A program made the position numbers and the translations under genes. A stretch of 64,000 bases of DNA from Henricia sp. BOLD:AAB3569 (lineage: Eukaryota > Echinodermata > Asteroidea > Spinulosida > Echinasteridae), in NCBI GenBank assembly GCA_037783545.1, contig JBBELK010000058.1, positions 2,232,001-2,296,000 on the forward strand, given 5' to 3'. This document shows, piece by piece, positions 44,001 through 46,200 of this stretch; the stretch's first letter is position 1, and the number at the start of each line of letters is the position of its first letter. The notes under the pieces are model-generated. The model was not told where the DNA came from. It searched no databases and saw only the letters and a program-made list of their open reading frames with translations.

Positions 44001-45885
44001 TCACCCTACATCAACAAACAATCAATATTCCACAGTACATGTATTTGTCCAGTACTCCAGGAAAATGCACATGAAACCATTTCCTACAAACCAACTTTTT
44101 GTTGTTGTCCTTCCTTCTTTTCAACAGGATTTTAACAAGGACTTCATATGCCTGCAGATATTTTACATACTCGTTTACGTACGTAGTAAACCAAGTGTAT
44201 TTTATTTGAAATGCACACATGTACCTTTATTGCAATTCACAATAATAATAAAATAAATATCAAATATTTTTTTAACAATACCTTAGAAAATAAAAACCCA
44301 CCACCATTAGAATATTTCACCTCGGATTGGGCGTAAAGACAGGAGGAAAATCCTGAAGAGGCCCAACAAGGTAAAAGAAAGACAAATCCCACCCACAGAA
44401 AAAAATGAACTCCTCCTCGATCAGAATAAAAAACCGATATAAAAAAGATATATGGGGCATTCCATTAAAACAAGACACAAACTAATATTTTGATGAAAAA
44501 TTGTTAACAATTTTAACAAGTTTTTTAAGTACATGTACCAGTATATATTCATCATCATCATCATCATCACTTTATTTCCATACTCAATACACAGAACATA
44601 TATAATAATTATTTTTATATTAATATAAATAGTAGGAAGCTACCAGCCCCAATGAACTTGCACAAAAAAGAAATCAGCCTGATGGATTAAATGACAGAAA
44701 CAAAAGCAGCACGATTTACAGTGCAATTTCGCGCAGCGGTCCAATAAGGCATAAAAAAAAAAAATGTTATGTTGGCGTAACCCGACCGACCCTAAAAATA
44801 CGGCCGACCCTGGATATTTTTATTTTTTTCAAGGGAAGAAATTTAATGATTAAAATCTATATAAATGAGTTATAAATACGTTTGAAACCATTTCTGACCG
44901 TTTCTCATTGTTGTATTGACTTGTCTGACGCTGGCGCGCGCGTGGAACTTTGGAGTGCACATTGTTGCACCAACGATCGAACATGCAGCAGAAGATTGCG
45001 CAGGCTCTACAACAATGTAGATGTACATGTACAGGTGTGATATCGATACGGAGATAGATGCACCAAGTATACATTGTACATGTATAGTCGCGTCCCCCAC
45101 TCCCACTCAGAGAGCAGCCTAACGCTCGCTGAACCGAAGGAGCTAGCTCTACATGAAAAATATGGTAGCCTCGTCCTAGACTGTTGCACGGCGCAGACAG
45201 CTACATACAATATTTAAAATATTTGGCTATTTATTTTGTGTTTAAAAAATAGTTTGTTACAATATAAATTATTTTAATAATTTTTTCAGCATTTTACACA
45301 ATAAAAACTGATATATATACATTCTAAAAATTGTAAACTATTTTGTGACCCCGGCCCCGTGTTTTTCACAGTCGCATCAACATGGCGCCCGGTTCCGAAG
45401 CGTACAGTGTTTCCATCAAGGGAAAATGTGGATCTGCGGTCATTTTTGATCGCTTAAAACGGACAAATTTGAGTCAACAGCTAAGGTTAATCGCCCAGAG
45501 CTGCGCCGACGATGTCAAAGTGGGGTACACAGTGCTGAAAAAACAATCGTCAAAGGAAGAGTCGGGTCCATACAAAGATGTGGAATCAGATGAAACGGTC
45601 AGCATTTTGTCTGATTTTGGATTCCACTTTTTCATGTCATTTTCGTTGCTGGGAGAAAAAAAGAAAAAAAAAAAAAACACAATCCCGACCTACCTACCCT
45701 ATTTTTGGGGGCCCGTTACGCCAACATAACATTTTTTTTTTTTATGCCTAAGCTTGCGAACTTCGGTTATGGATTTTACCAATAGTGTCACGACTGCGCG
45801 GCTGTCAACAACCGAGAAAGGGTTTATTAAATGACAGTTGACACTCACCTCCCTTAACTCTGCTGACCTTCACGGGAGAAGACAT
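4100..45885 (-). CDS. RAPGEF1: RAPGEF1 (C3G), Rap1/Ras guanine-nucleotide exchange factor; whole gene, 19 coding exons
   Basis: C3G is a cytosolic exchange factor that loads GTP onto Rap1 and is recruited to receptors through the SH3 domain of Crk. The coding exons, in transcript order, are 45849-45885, 26833-27020, 25904-25964, 25382-25493, 23982-24236, 22667-22819, 17077-17684, 15951-16273, 14481-14587, 13089-13227, 12302-12374, 11239-11413, 10178-10360, 9117-9296, 8050-8128, 7118-7219, 6193-6290, 4878-5012 and 4100-4244. All have AG/GT borders and every junction keeps frame, giving 3,153 bp and 1,050 residues; human C3G is about 1,077. Domains by residue: N-terminal helical region about 70-220; proline-rich Crk-binding region about 255-580; RasGEF N-terminal (REM) about 665-800; CDC25 catalytic about 812-1045. 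Identification rests on near-verbatim C3G strings such as EIPEVLLWAKEQ, NNFNSYLAILSALDSAPIRR and PPCIPYLGLILQD. The model is a hand assembly: UTR exons, alternative first exons and the polyA site are not resolved. Confidence 0.95.
4490..4800 (+). repeat. Tandem tRNA-derived SINE units
   Basis: Three partial units each begin near GAGTATACCACTGTGCCTCA and carry an A-box-like TAGCTCAGCTGGTAGAGC. Box-B-like sequence (GGTTTGAAACC) is present in some. They lie in the intron between RAPGEF1 exons 18 and 19. They are degenerate and not functional tRNA genes. Confidence 0.75.
4878..5012 (-). CDS. RAPGEF1: RAPGEF1 coding exon 18, CDC25 domain
   Basis: Encodes GLILQDITFVHIGNPDKLPD and HINFTKCWQFFNILDSMRRF. 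It covers the LxxLTFxxxGNPD and INFSKRWQ blocks of the CDC25 domain. Donor GTAAGT; the acceptor follows a T-rich tract. Confidence 0.96.
5940..6075 (+). repeat. tRNA-derived SINE copy
   Basis: CCTCATAGTTCAACTGGTAGAGCATCTGCC followed by GGTTCAAATCC gives tRNA A and B boxes, with tail CTCTCATCCCATGTTTAGTT. Same family as 4490-4800, 13340-13455 and 29166-29295. Confidence 0.75.
6117..6182 (-). repeat. Truncated antisense SINE next to exon 17 donor
   Basis: GGGATGAGAG followed by GGGCCTTATCGGGATTCGAAC and ACCCACCGGGCAG is the reverse complement of the tRNA-SINE body and tail. It stops a few bases from the GTAAGT donor of RAPGEF1 exon 17. Confidence 0.7.
6193..6290 (-). CDS. RAPGEF1: RAPGEF1 coding exon 17, CDC25 domain
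   Basis: Encodes GLKEYCQLIDSSSSFRTYRA then ALAEAEPPCIPYL, matching GLAEYCTLIDSSSSFRAYRA of C3G. PPCIPYLG is the conserved stretch preceding the catalytic hairpin. Found as the missing piece between exons 16 and 18; phases 0/2 fit both. A truncated SINE abuts the donor. Confidence 0.96.
6843..7105. repeat. tRNA-related SINE next to exon 16 donor
   Basis: Contains GGCCAGAGACACCGGGGAAT, CCTTGCTCAAGAGCACAAGT and a box-B-like GGAATCGAACCC, ending TAGACCGTTCGGCCATAACA. It is a family of dispersed repeats common in marine invertebrates; partial copies lie at 12470-12690 and 23645-23735. Confidence 0.75.
7118..7219 (-). CDS. RAPGEF1: RAPGEF1 coding exon 16, CDC25 domain core
   Basis: Encodes HLRKMNNFNSYLAILSALDS then APIRRLEWQKQTVE. 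The NNFNS.LAI..AL box forms the catalytic core that contacts the switch regions of the GTPase. A tRNA-related SINE (6843-7105) begins 12 bp past the donor. Confidence 0.97.
7539..7910. repeat. Foldback repeat with AAGTCCAATGCGGACA motifs
   Basis: The 16-mer AAGTCCAATGCGGACA and its complement recur five times (about 7547, 7590, 7711, 7810 and 7888), spaced by TACTTTTCCC-like strings. A second copy lies at 34270-34565 and a solo end at 11453-11487. Arms are inverted, so this is probably a non-autonomous DNA transposon. Confidence 0.7.
8050..8128 (-). CDS. RAPGEF1: RAPGEF1 coding exon 15, CDC25 domain
   Basis: A 79 bp exon encoding ARSLILQENRAQDREKLVTK then FIRVMK. It matches VRSIIMLQEKAQDRERLLLKF of C3G. 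Phase 1 entry (completes the Trp codon of MSYW), phase 0 exit, donor GTGAGA. Confidence 0.95.
8251..8487. repeat. MITE with GGGTCTTTCTATAAATTAG ends
   Basis: GGGTCTTTCTATAAATTAG at the left and CTAATTTATAGAAAGACCC at the right are exact inverted copies, 237 bp end to end. Subterminal GGTCCAA/TTGGACC strings also pair. The outer GGGTCTTTC is shared with the foldback at 41829-42280. Confidence 0.82.
8525..8770. repeat. Dispersed repeat also present inverted at 57030-57180
   Basis: Shares ATGGCATAAAGCAACC, GCGTGCACCACGTAGCAACA and GACTTTTTAAACTGCAC with the complement of 57050-57170. No coding content. Confidence 0.6.
8809..9096. repeat. MITE with GACCTTTATCACGGTGCG ends
   Basis: Left GACCTTTATCACGGTGCG pairs with right CGCACCGTGATGAAGGTC (288 bp). 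Internal CGCGCGGTCACGCAGACGCA is CpG-rich. Copies lacking one or both ends occur at 22840-23095 and 59165-59335. The right end is 20 bp from RAPGEF1 exon 14. Confidence 0.8.
9117..9296 (-). CDS. RAPGEF1: RAPGEF1 coding exon 14, start of CDC25 catalytic domain
   Basis: Encodes KATLLDFRSLELAEQMTILD, EIPEVLLWAKEQSEALSPNL and FTEHFNKMSYW. These are CDC25-domain signature segments (the RASLELAEQLT box and the WAKEQ/SPNLT/FN.MSYW block) and agree with C3G more closely than with other RasGEFs. A MITE (8809-9096) ends 20 bp from the donor side. Confidence 0.97.
9961..9986 (+). repeat. Poly-G tract
   Basis: A run of about 18 consecutive G within GGAAGG..GGAGGAG. It lies in the intron after RAPGEF1 exon 13 and reads as poly-C in the transcript. 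Confidence 0.9.
10178..10360 (-). CDS. RAPGEF1: RAPGEF1 coding exon 13, end of REM domain
   Basis: Encodes GQVEDDILKKLMELVFQLLC and DGELMLAKILRDKVLAKIED, equivalent to the EEILKLLMELVFRLVCNGEL segment of vertebrate C3G. Phases 2/2 fit both neighbours. Donor GTAAGT. Confidence 0.94.
10386..11100 (-). repeat. Minisatellite of ACTTG units and GACTCGAAGGCAGTTTG
   Basis: About 700 bp of tandem repeats. A 17-mer GACTCGAAGGCAGTTTG is separated by two to five copies of ACTTG, giving units of about 27-42 bp. It fills most of the intron between RAPGEF1 exons 12 and 13. Long open frames here are low-complexity artefacts of the repeat. Confidence 0.93.
11239..11413 (-). CDS. RAPGEF1: RAPGEF1 coding exon 12, RasGEF N-terminal (REM) domain
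   Basis: Encodes DLVYYEAFLTTYRMFIDSYE, then a basic RRYKKFRHKTDMKSKRANRN stretch. YYEAFLTTYR is the hallmark of the RasGEF N-terminal motif in C3G. This module packs against and stabilises the catalytic domain in the family. Confidence 0.95.
11514..11671. repeat. MITE with GTTACCCAGTGGAGTG ends
   Basis: GTTACCCAGTGGAGTG at the left and CACTCCTCTGGGTAAC at the right are inverted copies with one mismatch. ACAAGATTCCATTGTG and CATAATGGAATCTTGT pair further in. 158 bp. Confidence 0.78.
11790..12262. repeat. Inverted-repeat element with CAGGGATGCCAG ends
   Basis: CAGGGATGCCAGTGG and CTGGCATCCCTG bound a 473 bp element. Subterminal GGCCGGAAAAA and GCCGGAATTCCGG repeats follow. CAGGG-type ends are typical of hAT-like elements. 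It ends 39 bp from RAPGEF1 exon 11. Confidence 0.75.
12302..12374 (-). CDS. RAPGEF1: RAPGEF1 coding exon 11, start of REM domain
   Basis: A 73 bp exon encoding IKGGPVDALIVYAADADRK, matching the C3G string VRGGSGDILLVHATETDRK. The exon lies only 39 bp from a CAGGGATGCC-ended inverted-repeat element (11790-12262). Confidence 0.93.
12470..12690. repeat. Partial SINE copy
   Basis: GCAGCCGACAGCCAGAGACA, GGACCAACGGCTTTACATC and CTTGCTTAAGGGCACA match the SINE at 6843-7105, with a different 5' segment (ATACATAGGTGGG). Confidence 0.7.
12875..13080. repeat. MITE, GGGGCCAATTTCATAAA family
   Basis: GGGGCCAATTTCATAAAACA at the left pairs loosely with CTGCTAAACAGCTTTATGAAATT at the right. Same family as 62820-63044. 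It ends next to RAPGEF1 exon 10. Confidence 0.7.
13089..13227 (-). CDS. RAPGEF1: RAPGEF1 coding exon 10 (linker before REM domain)
   Basis: Encodes GNIDRLRESSRKASIDAKEK, an acidic DDNSEEDLG patch and QLNAYNQLIVDSG. It corresponds to the acidic linker preceding the RasGEF N-terminal domain of C3G. Phase 2 at entry, 0 at exit. Confidence 0.88.
13340..13455 (+). repeat. tRNA-derived SINE copy
   Basis: GAGTATACCACTGTGCCTCC, an A-box TAGCTCAACTGGTCGAGC and a B-box GGTTCAAATCC, followed by a CATCCCATGTTTGG-like tail. Lies in a RAPGEF1 intron. Confidence 0.75.
13787..13952. repeat. MITE with GGGTCATTCC ends
   Basis: GGGTCATTCCTTGTAAACTAG and CTAGCTACGGAATGACCC are imperfect inverted ends of a 166 bp element. 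Confidence 0.65.
14481..14587 (-). CDS. RAPGEF1: RAPGEF1 coding exon 9 (linker)
   Basis: A 107 bp exon encoding PLRTRHYTNPERLSAPLYNV and then KKKSESMIESGHEAN. I do not recognise the sequence itself. It is the only reading that restores phase between exons 8 (phase 0) and 10 (phase 2), and it has a strong acceptor and donor GTAAGT. Confidence 0.8.
15420..15815 (+). mobile_element. 3' end of a CR1/L2-like LINE
   Basis: The frame ending at 15690 reads HPLHHYYYFMRSGKRLRSIQ, then CRTTRHLNSFVPLSVRVFND before the stop. This resembles the C-terminal tail of CR1/L2-clade reverse transcriptase proteins (CRTxRxxNSFVP). A short AT-rich 3' UTR with AATAAA follows, ending in GAATT repeats, the microsatellite-type tail of such LINEs. 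It is 5'-truncated and inactive, in opposite orientation to RAPGEF1. Confidence 0.72.
15951..16273 (-). CDS. RAPGEF1: RAPGEF1 coding exon 8, fourth Crk-binding motif
   Basis: Encodes INTYLDLLHGYSEDQFEMTY at its start and ends with a fourth Crk-SH3 ligand, EPPALPVKRRSSSS. The opening parallels the vertebrate C3G segment following PPPLPEKK (MLAYMQLLEDYSE). Several tyrosines sit in acidic context. The acceptor lies 40-140 bases from a strongly C-rich tract (in transcript sense) in the preceding intron. Donor GTGAGT. Confidence 0.94.
16310..16415 (+). repeat. G-rich tract, possible G-quadruplex
   Basis: About 100 bases of G runs broken by A and TT, including a run of about 21 G. In the RAPGEF1 transcript it is a C-rich tract 40-140 bases upstream of the exon 8 acceptor. 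Apparent poly-Pro or poly-Gly frames here are artefacts. Confidence 0.9.
17077..17684 (-). CDS. RAPGEF1: RAPGEF1 coding exon 7, Crk-binding proline-rich region
   Basis: The largest exon (608 bp, residues about 269-471). It contains three class II SH3 ligands of the Crk type: APPLPPKRH at its start, PPCLPVKQR in the middle and PPPLPPKQM near its end. Each keeps the lysine that Crk SH3 reads. Between them lie serine-rich stretches (RRSSTSSSEHRDFERVS) and possible tyrosine sites (LYDNASDD, AYDNVDPEE). In this family the region recruits C3G to tyrosine-kinase complexes through Crk. Confidence 0.95.
18262..18795. repeat. 534 bp MITE with CCTGGGGCGGTATTCAATTC ends
   Basis: CCTGGGGCGGTATTCAATTC and GAATTGAATACCGCCCCAGG are exact inverted copies. 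Internal sequence repeats TACTTAG/CTAAGTA strings. No transposase is visible. Confidence 0.85.
19238..19468. repeat. MITE with CAGGGCTCGAA ends
   Basis: CAGGGCTCGAATTTC and GTATTTCGAGCCCTG bound a 231 bp element with internal CTAGACCA/TGGTCTAG pairs. A related element lies at 29860-30027. Confidence 0.78.
20041..20574. repeat. MITE with TTAAAGGCCCTGTATGAT ends
   Basis: TTAAAGGCCCTGTATGAT pairs with ATGATACACTGGGCCTTTAA at the right. 534 bp. Relatives lie at 12770-12875 (one end), 36755-36800 (one end) and 60815-61165. Confidence 0.78.
21651..21856. repeat. MITE with CGTACACCTTGCGTTCCG arms
   Basis: CGTACACCTTGCGTTCCG at the left and CGGAACGCAAGGTGTACG at the right are exact inverted arms; ATCACGAT/ATCGTGA-like motifs lie inside. 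206 bp, CpG-rich. Confidence 0.85.
22667..22819 (-). CDS. RAPGEF1: RAPGEF1 coding exon 6
   Basis: Encodes DQYDQRPLSPREKKILDEF and APPPKPPLPTQR, residues about 218-268. The proline string matches the APPKPPLPGIR element just ahead of the first Crk-binding motif in vertebrate C3G. It has a clean polypyrimidine acceptor and donor GTAAGT. Confidence 0.92.
22840..23095. repeat. Truncated copy of the 8809-9096 MITE
   Basis: AGACCTTTATCACGGCGCGG at the left and ACGTACTATGGGGAACAAGA near the right match the 8809-9096 copy; the terminal right arm is missing. It begins about 20 bp from RAPGEF1 exon 6. Confidence 0.75.
23982..24236 (-). CDS. RAPGEF1: RAPGEF1 coding exon 5
   Basis: Encodes residues about 133-217, including VYQSLANLIHWADN and ELVRLYLEKLKDRQ. 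The first string is almost identical to VYQSLANLIRWSDQ of vertebrate C3G. The region is helical and, in mammals, takes part in autoinhibition and partner binding. Donor GTAAGC; 255 bp. Confidence 0.93.
24866..25301 (+). repeat. 436 bp inverted-repeat element with GAGCTCGGGATC motifs
   Basis: Ends CACCGTGTTTACACT and AGTGTAAACAGGGTG are imperfect inverted copies. GAGCTCGGGATC and variants recur near both ends. A full second copy lies in the opposite orientation at 63374-63819. Confidence 0.85.
25382..25493 (-). CDS. RAPGEF1: RAPGEF1 coding exon 4
   Basis: Encodes EVIQKDTLILLAGSTTKILQ and then ELNQCLNQCLNNEQ. This corresponds to the vertebrate C3G stretch with MLPGSASKVLEAIL. It is part of the helical N-terminal region. 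The splice phase is 1 at entry and 2 at exit, matching its neighbours. Confidence 0.88.
25904..25964 (-). CDS. RAPGEF1: RAPGEF1 coding exon 3
   Basis: A 61 bp exon encoding DMDKLQGSEKSVMVALKWFL. The ALKWF string aligns with the ALRYF segment of vertebrate C3G. It starts in phase 0, ends in phase 1, and has donor GTAGGC. Confidence 0.85.
26206..26354. repeat. 149 bp MITE with GGGCTGCGTTCCA ends
   Basis: GGGCTGCGTTCCAAACACG pairs with TGTGGAACGCAGCCC; internal GCAAACGTTTGC and GGCAACGTTTGCG pair too. Located in RAPGEF1 intron 2. Confidence 0.82.
26833..27020 (-). CDS. RAPGEF1: RAPGEF1 coding exon 2
   Basis: Encodes a basic N-terminal stretch (DKKFHTLPLPRRNKEKKK, later RKRSFVDMTRRKLSRG), residues about 13-75. 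The acceptor follows a long pyrimidine tract and the donor is GTCAGT. The basic character resembles the start of vertebrate C3G, which also carries a lysine-rich N-terminus. The downstream border is phase 0. Confidence 0.85.
27127..27295. repeat. Partial copy of the 39094-39307 MITE
   Basis: CATAAGTCGCGCAGGCTCAG, ACGCTCATTAAAATACCAAA and CAATGGAAATTCCAGGCG match the complete element in intron 1. Confidence 0.7.
28166..28295. repeat. 130 bp near-perfect palindromic MITE
   Basis: TTAAAGGCACAGGCTCGTCA and TGACGAGCCTGTGCCTTTAA are exact; the arms continue through GCAATGCGCGCG and CCACGAAATACGCAGCT almost to the centre. It would form a very stable hairpin. Confidence 0.9.
28330..28460. repeat. 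Dispersed repeat, direct copy at 57352-57475
   Basis: ATAGCAACAAAAATTTAGTC, GTGAAAGGAAGTA and CCAGACG are shared with 57352-57475 in the same orientation. No coding content. Confidence 0.65.
28800..29060 (-). repeat. tRNA-headed SINE (minus orientation)
   Basis: Positions 28852-28925, read on the minus strand, fold as a tRNA with paired acceptor GGCTTCA/TGGAGCC, TAGCTCAATTGGTAGGGC and GGTTCGAATCA. The loop lacks the T at position 33 expected of a working tRNA. The same head, body and tail recur on the plus strand at 58425-58710. Confidence 0.8.
29166..29295 (+). repeat. tRNA-derived SINE copy
   Basis: The best-kept copy of its family: GAGTATACCACTGTGGCCTA, TAGCTCAGCTGGTAGAGC, GGTTCGAATCC and tail TTTTTCTCTCATTCCA. 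It could still have active Pol III boxes. Confidence 0.78.
29860..30027. repeat. 168 bp MITE with CAGGGCTTGAAATT ends
   Basis: CAGGGCTTGAAATTAACG and CGAATTTCAAGCCCTG are inverted ends; the interior repeats GGTGCCCTTTT-like strings. Related to the CAGGGCTCGAA element at 19238-19468. Confidence 0.8.
30395..30660 (+). repeat. SINE-like dispersed repeat
   Basis: GATGCCAGTCCATCGCAGGT, CATTTATACACCTGGGTGGA and GAAGTGTCTTGTCCAAGGAC are typical of a repeat widespread in aquatic animal genomes. It ends with a B-box-like GGTTTCGAACC. Confidence 0.7.
30680..30904. repeat. MITE with TTCACACTC arms and GCATTTACGTG core
   Basis: CTTTTCGCACGTAAATGCGACG pairs with CGTCGCATTTACGTGTGAAAAG; outer GGTGAATTCAC and GTGTAAATCCACC also pair. 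About 225 bp. Confidence 0.75.
31260..31330 (-). mobile_element. LINE 3' tail fragment
   Basis: TTCAATTCAATTCAATTGAC followed by ATTTATTTCGCACTCTCG reads on the minus strand as a LINE 3' end with a GAATT microsatellite, as in the element at 15420-15815. Confidence 0.5.
31974..32112 (-). repeat. 12 bp tandem repeat, about 11 copies
   Basis: Units GGATTTAACATG or AGATTTAACATG repeat almost perfectly. On the minus strand the unit reads as an Asn-Pro-Met-Leu repeat, which is an artefact. Lies in RAPGEF1 intron 1. Confidence 0.93.
34270..34565. repeat. Second AAGTCCAATGCGGACA foldback copy
   Basis: CTTTTCCTGGCCAACTGCTG, CAGGAAAATTGACCAGGGAA and AACAAGTCCAATGCGGACAT match 7539-7910 in the same orientation. 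Confidence 0.72.
35325..35625. repeat. Repeat with CTTGCCCAAGTCTGAC arms and a shared tail
   Basis: ACTTGCCCAAGTCTGAC and GTCAGACTTGGGCAAGT are inverted arms at 35341 and 35490. The following tail (TGGCGGACCACCAATAATCC to GATGTCTTATTTGAAAGC) recurs at 36845-36990. Confidence 0.7.
36835..36992. repeat. Partial copy of the 35325-35625 repeat
   Basis: GGGCAAGTCTACGTCTTACC, TTGGCGGACCACCAATAATC and TGATGTCTCATTTGAAAGCT match in direct orientation. Confidence 0.75.
39094..39307. repeat. 214 bp MITE with AGTATAAGTCGCGC ends
   Basis: AGTATAAGTCGCGC and GCGCGACTTATACT are exact inverted ends. Inner strings GGATCCACGTTCATTAAAAT and ATTTTAATGAGCGTGGATCC also pair. Confidence 0.85.
40071..40539. repeat. 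469 bp MITE with CACTATAGGCCTTTTCACAC ends
   Basis: CACTATAGGCCTTTTCACAC at the left pairs with GTGTGAAAAGGCCTATAGTG at the right, exactly. The interior repeats CGTGTAGA and TTGACCCGTGTTG strings. No transposase. Confidence 0.88.
40634..41036. repeat. Two TA microsatellites bounding an inverted-repeat element
   Basis: TA tracts at 40634-40660 and 40992-41036 flank about 330 bp whose ends pair (CCTGAATAGGAAGAC near the left, GTCGTCCTATTCGG near the right). The interior has GGACGACCGGTCGTG and CGATCGCCGGTCGTCC. Probably a transposon inserted into a TA run. Confidence 0.7.
41829..42280. mobile_element. Foldback element, about 450 bp near-palindrome
   Basis: GTCTTTCCACAGTAAAGGG to CGGGACGG pairs with CCGTCCCGG to GTGGAAAGAC along its whole length, leaving only a short centre (CCTAAAATGTAACACAAGTG). 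Arms are about 215 bp. A solo arm lies at 3548-3790. No coding capacity. Confidence 0.88.
42616..43020. mobile_element. 405 bp TIR element, copy 1
   Basis: Starts GGTATTTTTTTCGTATACAT and ends ATGTATACGAAAAAAATACC, exact inverted repeats that continue imperfectly for about 90 bp (AAGATATACTTCCCAC / GTGGGAAGTATATCTT). A CGCGCGCGCAGCGCCCTCTG core. Flanks ACAGGTCT and AAAGACCT do not form a clean duplication. Confidence 0.9.
43154..43299. repeat. 146 bp MITE with ATAGACCTTATGCA ends
   Basis: ATAGACCTTATGCATGGCGG and CCGCCGTGCATAAGGTCTAT are inverted ends. Lies between the two 405 bp elements. A partial relative at 46490-46580 shares CGGCGGCCATGACAGGGGGC. Confidence 0.85.
43546..43950. mobile_element. 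405 bp TIR element, copy 2 with 8 bp target duplication
   Basis: Nearly identical to 42616-43020 in the same orientation and of identical length. It is flanked on both sides by AAGAAGAG (43538-43545 and 43951-43958). An 8 bp duplication is typical of hAT superfamily insertion. Non-autonomous. Confidence 0.92.
44747..45749 (+). mobile_element. 1.0 kb TIR element carrying an ORF
   Basis: AGGCAT, an A-run and TGTTATGTTGGCGTAAC at the left pair with GTTACGCCAACATAACA, a T-run and ATGCCT at the right. Subterminal GACCGACCCTAAAAATA and CTACCCTATTTTTGG also pair loosely. The element lies 100 bp from RAPGEF1 coding exon 1, inside intron 1. Its right half contains the open frame at 45382-45729. No transposase motif is visible, so the element is non-autonomous. 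Confidence 0.85.
45382..45729 (+). CDS. Unrecognised ORF inside TIR element (115 codons)
   Basis: I do not recognise this protein. It starts MAPGSEAYSVSIKGKCGSAV and continues FDRLKRTNLSQQLRLIAQSC with mixed, globular-looking composition, then SSKEESGPYKDVESDETVSI. The last about 25 codons run through a lysine-coding A-run and the element's own terminal repeat (TYLPYFWGPVTPT), so the true C-terminus is probably lost or spliced. The context TCAACATGG is a fair start. It could be a captured host-gene fragment, a relic of an element protein, or a chance frame. Confidence 0.35.
   Translation: MAPGSEAYSVSIKGKCGSAVIFDRLKRTNLSQQLRLIAQSCADDVKVGYTVLKKQSSKEESGPYKDVESDETVSILSDFGFHFFMSFSLLGEKKKKKKNTIPTYLPYFWGPVTPT
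45849..45885 (-). CDS. RAPGEF1: RAPGEF1 coding exon 1 (start codon)
   Basis: Encodes MSSPVKVSRVKG plus the first base of the next codon, followed by donor GTGAGT. The phase fits exon 2 exactly (G+AT = Asp). An in-frame TAG lies seven codons upstream of the ATG, and an A at -3 gives a good start context, so translation very likely begins here. The sequence is short and poorly conserved, so the assignment rests on phase, stop context and position. Confidence 0.75.
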
Positions 45886-46200
45886 GGTGTTGTCAGGTTG
45901 TAGCTAATTCCACTTGTCAAGCAGTGCAAAATTCAGAAGTAATATCCGTCCTGAAATACTGCGTCTCTGTTTAATTACATCGTTCAGTTTTGGCACTCTC
46001 TGCGGTTTTATATTTCTATCTAACTCTGCGGACACATTTCCAACAACCAACTGCACACCGTTGATTGAATTTGACGCAATTCGCTTCCACTTCATGCAGT
46101 TCGAGTTGAAAGTTCGAGTGTTCAACTATTTTCAGAAACCAACCAATATTTATAACGTAAATGAAGACTAAGGATAATTTTACTAGGTCACATGAAATGA
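45886..46200 (-). promoter_or_regulatory. RAPGEF1: Presumed RAPGEF1 5' leader and promoter region
   Basis: Sequence directly upstream of the RAPGEF1 start codon. An in-frame stop (TAG) is seen seven codons before the ATG. No TATA box can be assigned. The span is inferred from position only; the transcription start is not visible. Confidence 0.4.

Larger units (their letters stand above)
27021..45848. other. RAPGEF1 intron 1 (about 18.8 kb), no other gene seen
   Basis: Lies between coding exons 1 and 2. I found no exon-like reading frame supported by splice sites and protein similarity. The interval is filled by SINEs, MITEs, foldbacks, microsatellites and LINE fragments, many of which are listed separately. 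Stretches with nothing recognisable include about 31.1-31.9, 34.6-35.3 and 37.0-38.4 kb. Alternative first exons or enhancers could be hidden here. Confidence 0.7.
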
